Shown one piece after another: positions 21,948 to 24,701 of a DNA stretch of 24,701 nucleotides. The number at the start of each line of letters is the position of its first letter. Position 1 is the first letter of the stretch. The notes under the pieces were generated by a model. It did no database searches. It was not told where the DNA came from and saw nothing but the letters and a program-made list of their open reading frames with translations. Both the position numbers and the translations under genes were made by a program. The stretch is from Bacillota bacterium. GTDB taxonomy: Bacteria > Bacillota > Desulfotomaculia > Desulfotomaculales > JAJYZD01. The stretch covers positions 1 through 24,701 of the forward strand of contig JAJYZD010000017.1 of NCBI GenBank assembly GCA_021800315.1, in the 5' to 3' direction.

Positions 21948-23939
21948 ATGATGCGAACGGTCCGGGAAGGCAGCCTGATCTGGAGACCTTCGCGCGAAGT
22001 TGTCGACCAGGCCAACATGACCCGCTACATGAACTGGTTGAAGACCGGGAAAGGCCTGGAGATTAATAGCTATCATGATCTTTGGGAGTGGTCTGTCACT
22101 CACCTTGAGGATTTCTGGGCATCTATGTGGGACTACAACCAAATTGAAGCCTCCAAACCTTATATGAAGGTGCTGAGCGGGAGGCAAATGCCCGGGGCAC
22201 GCTGGTTCGAAGGATCGGAGTTGAACTATGCCGGGCATGTTTTTCGCCATTTTACCGGGGATCAGCCGGCGATACTGTTCCAATCGGAGTTCCAACCGCT
22301 TACAAAGCTTTCCTGGGGGGATCTTCGTAATCAGGTGACATCGGTTGCCACGGCTCTTGCCGGGATGGGTGTGGGGCGGGGTGACCGGGTGGCGGCATAC
22401 CTGCCTAACATACCGCAAACCGTAGTTGCTTTTTTAGCCTGTGCCGGTTTGGGGGCAATCTGGTCAGGCTGCTCACCTGACTTCGGCAGCCGCAGTGTGA
22501 TTGACCGCTTTAGACAAATTGCGCCTAAAGTCCTCTTTGCGGTAGACGGTTACCAGTACGGGGGCAAAGCGTTCGATCGCCGGTTCATGGTTGACGAACT
22601 GCGCCAGGCCTTACCGACTCTCGAAAGGGTCGTCAAGGTACCTTACCTTTTCGGTGGTGATGGTCTTACAACATCGAAAAACGTCCTGGCATGGGAGGAT
22701 CTCCTGGTGGAGGGGGGCCGTTTTACGTGCCGACAGGTCCCGTTTGAACACCCGCTGTGGGTTCTGTACTCCTCCGGGACGACCGGTCTTCCCAAACCCA
22801 TAGTACAGAGCCACGGCGGCATTCTGGTCGAGCATTTGAAGTATCTGGGATTACACTTGGATCTAAAGCCCGGAGACCGGTTCTTCTGGTTTACCACTAT
22901 AGGGTGGGTAATGTGGAATATTTTACTTGGAGGATTGCTAAACGGTGCGACTATTTTGCTTTACGATGGGAGTACAGCATATCCGGATCCCGGAGTACTG
23001 TGGAGGTTTGCCGGGAATACCGGTATGACTCATTTCGGCACTGGCGCGGCCTATTTGACGGGATGCCTGAAAAGCGGACTCGAACCGGGAAAGGCCTATG
23101 ATTTGACCCATTTAAGGGCCATAGGTTCAACCGGTTCGCCCCTCCCGGTGGAAGGCTTCCAATGGGTTTACGAGGCGGTCAAGAGCGATGTATGGCTTAC
23201 TTCCGCCAGTGGTGGGACCGATGTTTCCACCGGCTTTTTAGCGGGATGCCCTCTATTGCCCGTTCATGCGGGGGAATTGCAGTGCCGGGCCCTGGGCGTG
23301 AACGTTCAGGCCTATGATGAAAAAGGTCGCCCACTGGTTGATGAGGTGGGTGAATTGGTGGTTACCGATCCGATGCCTTCCATGCCGCTTTATTTCTGGA
23401 ACGATCCGGGTAACCAACGTTATCTCGACAGCTATTTCGACATATATCCGGGAGTTTGGCGGCACGGCGACTGGATAAAGATCACCCCCCGGGGCAGCGC
23501 AATAATCTACGGTCGCTCCGACTCCACCTTAAACCGTATGGGCGTGAGGATGGGCAGCAGCGAAATTTACAGTGTGGTCGAGGATCTGCCGGAGGTAAAG
23601 GACAGCCTGATCGTGGGTATCGAACTACCAGGAGGTGGGTACTACATGCCGCTCTTTTTAGTCTTAGCGGAAGGTGCGGCCCTGGATGACCCGCTAAAGG
23701 CCAAGGTCAGGGAAAAGATTCGAGCCGCCCTGACGCCGCGCCATGTTCCCGACGAAATATTCGCCCTTCCCGAGGTGCCGCGAACCCTGAGCGGTAAGAA
23801 ACTCGAGGTTCCAGTCAAAAAGATTCTTTCCGGTGTTAGCATAGAGAGAGCGGTAAATATCGATTCCATGAGTAACCCTAATGCGATCACCTATTTTGCG
23901 GAACTAGCCAACCGGCTAAGTCTTTCTGAGATGGCTTGA
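21948..23939 (+). CDS. aacS: Acetoacetyl-CoA synthetase (acetoacetate-CoA ligase)
   Basis: This 663-residue enzyme would activate acetoacetate to acetoacetyl-CoA with ATP and CoA. Family signs: the N-terminal ligase cap (YHDLWEWSVTHLEDFWASMW), WFEGSELNYAGHVF, IWSGCSPDFG, SSGTTGLPKP at residues 275-284, TIGWVMWN, RGSAIIYGRSDSTLNRMGVRMG and Lys617 in LSGKK followed by EVPVKK. Length is typical (about 650). ATG 21948 and ATG 21951 are tandem; GAGAGGTGA precedes them. With the thiolase upstream it would convert acetoacetate to two acetyl-CoA, the usual end of leucine/isovalerate or ketone-body-type catabolism. Related butyryl- or longer 3-oxoacid use cannot be excluded. It appears to be the last gene of the long run, with 272 bp to the next intact gene. 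Confidence 0.9.
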   Translation: MMRTVREGSLIWRPSREVVDQANMTRYMNWLKTGKGLEINSYHDLWEWSVTHLEDFWASMWDYNQIEASKPYMKVLSGRQMPGARWFEGSELNYAGHVFRHFTGDQPAILFQSEFQPLTKLSWGDLRNQVTSVATALAGMGVGRGDRVAAYLPNIPQTVVAFLACAGLGAIWSGCSPDFGSRSVIDRFRQIAPKVLFAVDGYQYGGKAFDRRFMVDELRQALPTLERVVKVPYLFGGDGLTTSKNVLAWEDLLVEGGRFTCRQVPFEHPLWVLYSSGTTGLPKPIVQSHGGILVEHLKYLGLHLDLKPGDRFFWFTTIGWVMWNILLGGLLNGATILLYDGSTAYPDPGVLWRFAGNTGMTHFGTGAAYLTGCLKSGLEPGKAYDLTHLRAIGSTGSPLPVEGFQWVYEAVKSDVWLTSASGGTDVSTGFLAGCPLLPVHAGELQCRALGVNVQAYDEKGRPLVDEVGELVVTDPMPSMPLYFWNDPGNQRYLDSYFDIYPGVWRHGDWIKITPRGSAIIYGRSDSTLNRMGVRMGSSEIYSVVEDLPEVKDSLIVGIELPGGGYYMPLFLVLAEGAALDDPLKAKVREKIRAALTPRHVPDEIFALPEVPRTLSGKKLEVPVKKILSGVSIERAVNIDSMSNPNAITYFAELANRLSLSEMA

Positions 23940-23959
23940 CTTATTCAGCGGCTTCAGCA

Positions 23960-23998
23960 GTTGTACGCATCGTAGTCGGGAGTTCAGCGATGTACGAC
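23960..23998 (+). terminator. Possible hairpin after aacS
   Basis: GTTGTAC-GC-ATCG at 23960-23972 can pair with CGATGTACGAC at 23988-23998. This gives about 11 base pairs with one G-U wobble and a 2-nt bulge around a 15-nt loop. No T-run follows, so it is not a standard intrinsic terminator. Its place 21 bp after the last gene of the run makes a role in ending or stabilising the transcript possible. Confidence 0.3.
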
Positions 23999-24039
23999 AG
24001 AGGTATTGGGTACTGCCTAACTTAGGAATTCATAACTAT

Positions 24040-24180
24040 GTGGTTGCCGGGGGCGGATTTAAAGGGTTTCTTTTATGAGAGTATTTCCAGCGAATATCCT
24101 ACCATCGGCCGGGTGTCGCTGATGTGGCCATTGTTCCTGTGATCAACCCACAAGTCCCTTTCCAGGACAAGGTGCGCTAA
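24040..24180 (+). pseudogene. Decayed C-terminal remnant of an acyl-CoA ligase
   Basis: One frame reads VVAGGGFKGFLL, an in-frame TGA at 24076-24078, then EYFQRISYHRPGVADVAIVP and VINPQVPFQDKVR to a TAA at 24178-24180. This follows the order of the C-terminal domain of AMP-forming ligases: GGFK-x-(F/Y)P, the E-x-E helix, H-P-x-V-A-D-V-A-V-V-P-V, then a G-E-K-V-like turn. There is no ribosome binding site, the stop interrupts it, and the catalytic-lysine end is missing. I read it as the relic of a further ligase gene lost between aacS and the ligase at the right edge. The region from 23940 to 24040 shows no recognisable coding sequence. Confidence 0.45.
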
Positions 24181-24211
24181 GTTCCGAAAAGGCAAAAAGG
24201 AGGTTTTTCAG

Positions 24212-24701
24212 GTGAATAGTAACGGAATTACTTTAAACTGTATGCTCCGGAGGAGTGCTAGAGTCAGGCCAAATTCCGATGCTGTGGGAGATTCACGAAA
24301 GTTTGTCTCTTATCGCTATTTACTTGAGCAATCTGAAAAATTAGCAAGTGGCTTATCGGTTCAAGGTATTAAGAAGGGTGATCGATTAGGCATTCTTATG
24401 GAAAATCGTGTTGAATATGTGGAAATTATATTTGCCTGCTCCCTGCTTGGTGCAATAGTGGTTCCTCTCAATATTAGGTTGCATGAAGAGGAATTACAGT
24501 ATATAGTTTCTGATTCCGGTTGTCGGCTGTTATTTACGAGCGAAAAATTTCTTTCCGTTGGGGAAACGCTAATAAGCAATACAAATCATTGCAGGGTATT
24601 GATTAACGTCGATGCACAAAGAGATGGTGACATCGGTAATTATGCTAATTTAGCCGGGCCTTACAAAGCAGACGTTGAAATTACCGAGGATGATCCAATA
24701 A
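24212..24701 (+). CDS. Acyl-CoA ligase (AMP-forming), 5' part, runs off the window
   Basis: An open frame of 163 complete codons continues past the right edge. The start is GTG 24212, with AAGGAGG about 9 nt upstream. The product shows the N-terminal pattern of class I adenylate-forming ligases: CMLRRSARVRPNSDAV, FVSYRYLLEQSEKLASGL, IKKGDRLGILMENRVEYVEI, IFACSLLGAIVVPLNIRL and LQYIVSDSGCRLLFTSE. The phosphate loop and catalytic lysine lie beyond the window. The DNA is clearly more AT-rich than the preceding cluster, like the ligase at 11916-13433. The 272-bp gap before it suggests its own transcript. Substrate is unknown. Confidence 0.85.
   Translation, partial: MNSNGITLNCMLRRSARVRPNSDAVGDSRKFVSYRYLLEQSEKLASGLSVQGIKKGDRLGILMENRVEYVEIIFACSLLGAIVVPLNIRLHEEELQYIVSDSGCRLLFTSEKFLSVGETLISNTNHCRVLINVDAQRDGDIGNYANLAGPYKADVEITEDDPI

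Noticed and set aside
1..24701. CRISPR arrays, tRNA or rRNA genes
   Set aside because: No regularly spaced direct repeats, cloverleaf-like stretches or rRNA motifs were seen; the window is almost fully occupied by protein genes.

Overview
The window (about 24.7 kb) is a dense, entirely plus-strand catabolic cluster from a bacterium, most likely an anaerobic, syntrophic or sulfate-reducing Firmicute of the Desulfotomaculum/Pelotomaculum kind. That placement is an inference from strong AGGAGG-type ribosome binding sites, frequent TTG/GTG starts, tight gene packing and the gene repertoire; no rRNA or marker gene is present to prove it. Nearly every gene encodes an enzyme or accessory subunit acting on acyl-CoA thioesters. 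There are no visible regulators, transporters or RNA genes.

Layout. (1) 3-251: C-terminal end of an IscB-type (RRXRR/HNH) protein entering from the left edge. (2) 313-4346: acyl-CoA dehydrogenase, two consecutive thiolase-like proteins and a DUF35 zinc-ribbon/OB-fold protein. (3) 4439-6542: large and small subunits of a very divergent coenzyme-B12-dependent acyl-CoA mutase. (4) 6634-11896: acyl-CoA ligase, DUF35, a second pair of thiolase-like proteins and another DUF35, a partial duplication of block 2. (5) 11916-18023: three further acyl-CoA ligases with an acyl-CoA dehydrogenase between the second and third. (6) 18076-23939: a third acyl-CoA dehydrogenase, an HMG-CoA-synthase-like/DUF35 fusion, a thiolase with an intact catalytic set, and acetoacetyl-CoA synthetase. 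(7) 24040-24180: decayed tail of a lost ligase, followed by the 5' part of another acyl-CoA ligase running off the right edge.

How it may work together. Ligases would activate one or more carboxylic acids, and the mutase would rearrange the carbon skeleton. Acyl-CoA dehydrogenases with the isovaleryl-CoA-dehydrogenase type of catalytic-base placement would desaturate the product. Thiolase-fold/DUF35 complexes would make or break C-C bonds, and acetoacetyl-CoA synthetase plus the intact thiolase would finish to acetyl-CoA. This scheme is inference; no enoyl-CoA hydratase, 3-hydroxyacyl-CoA dehydrogenase, HMG-CoA lyase or electron-transfer flavoprotein lies in the window.

The most novel part is the combination of a B12 mutase whose substrate loops and catalytic His are rewritten, two duplicated pairs of thiolase-like proteins of which three of four lack the nucleophilic Cys, and an HMG-CoA-synthase-like fusion lacking the family's catalytic residues. 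Together these point to an undescribed acyl-CoA rearrangement and cleavage pathway, perhaps for a branched or tertiary-carbon acid.
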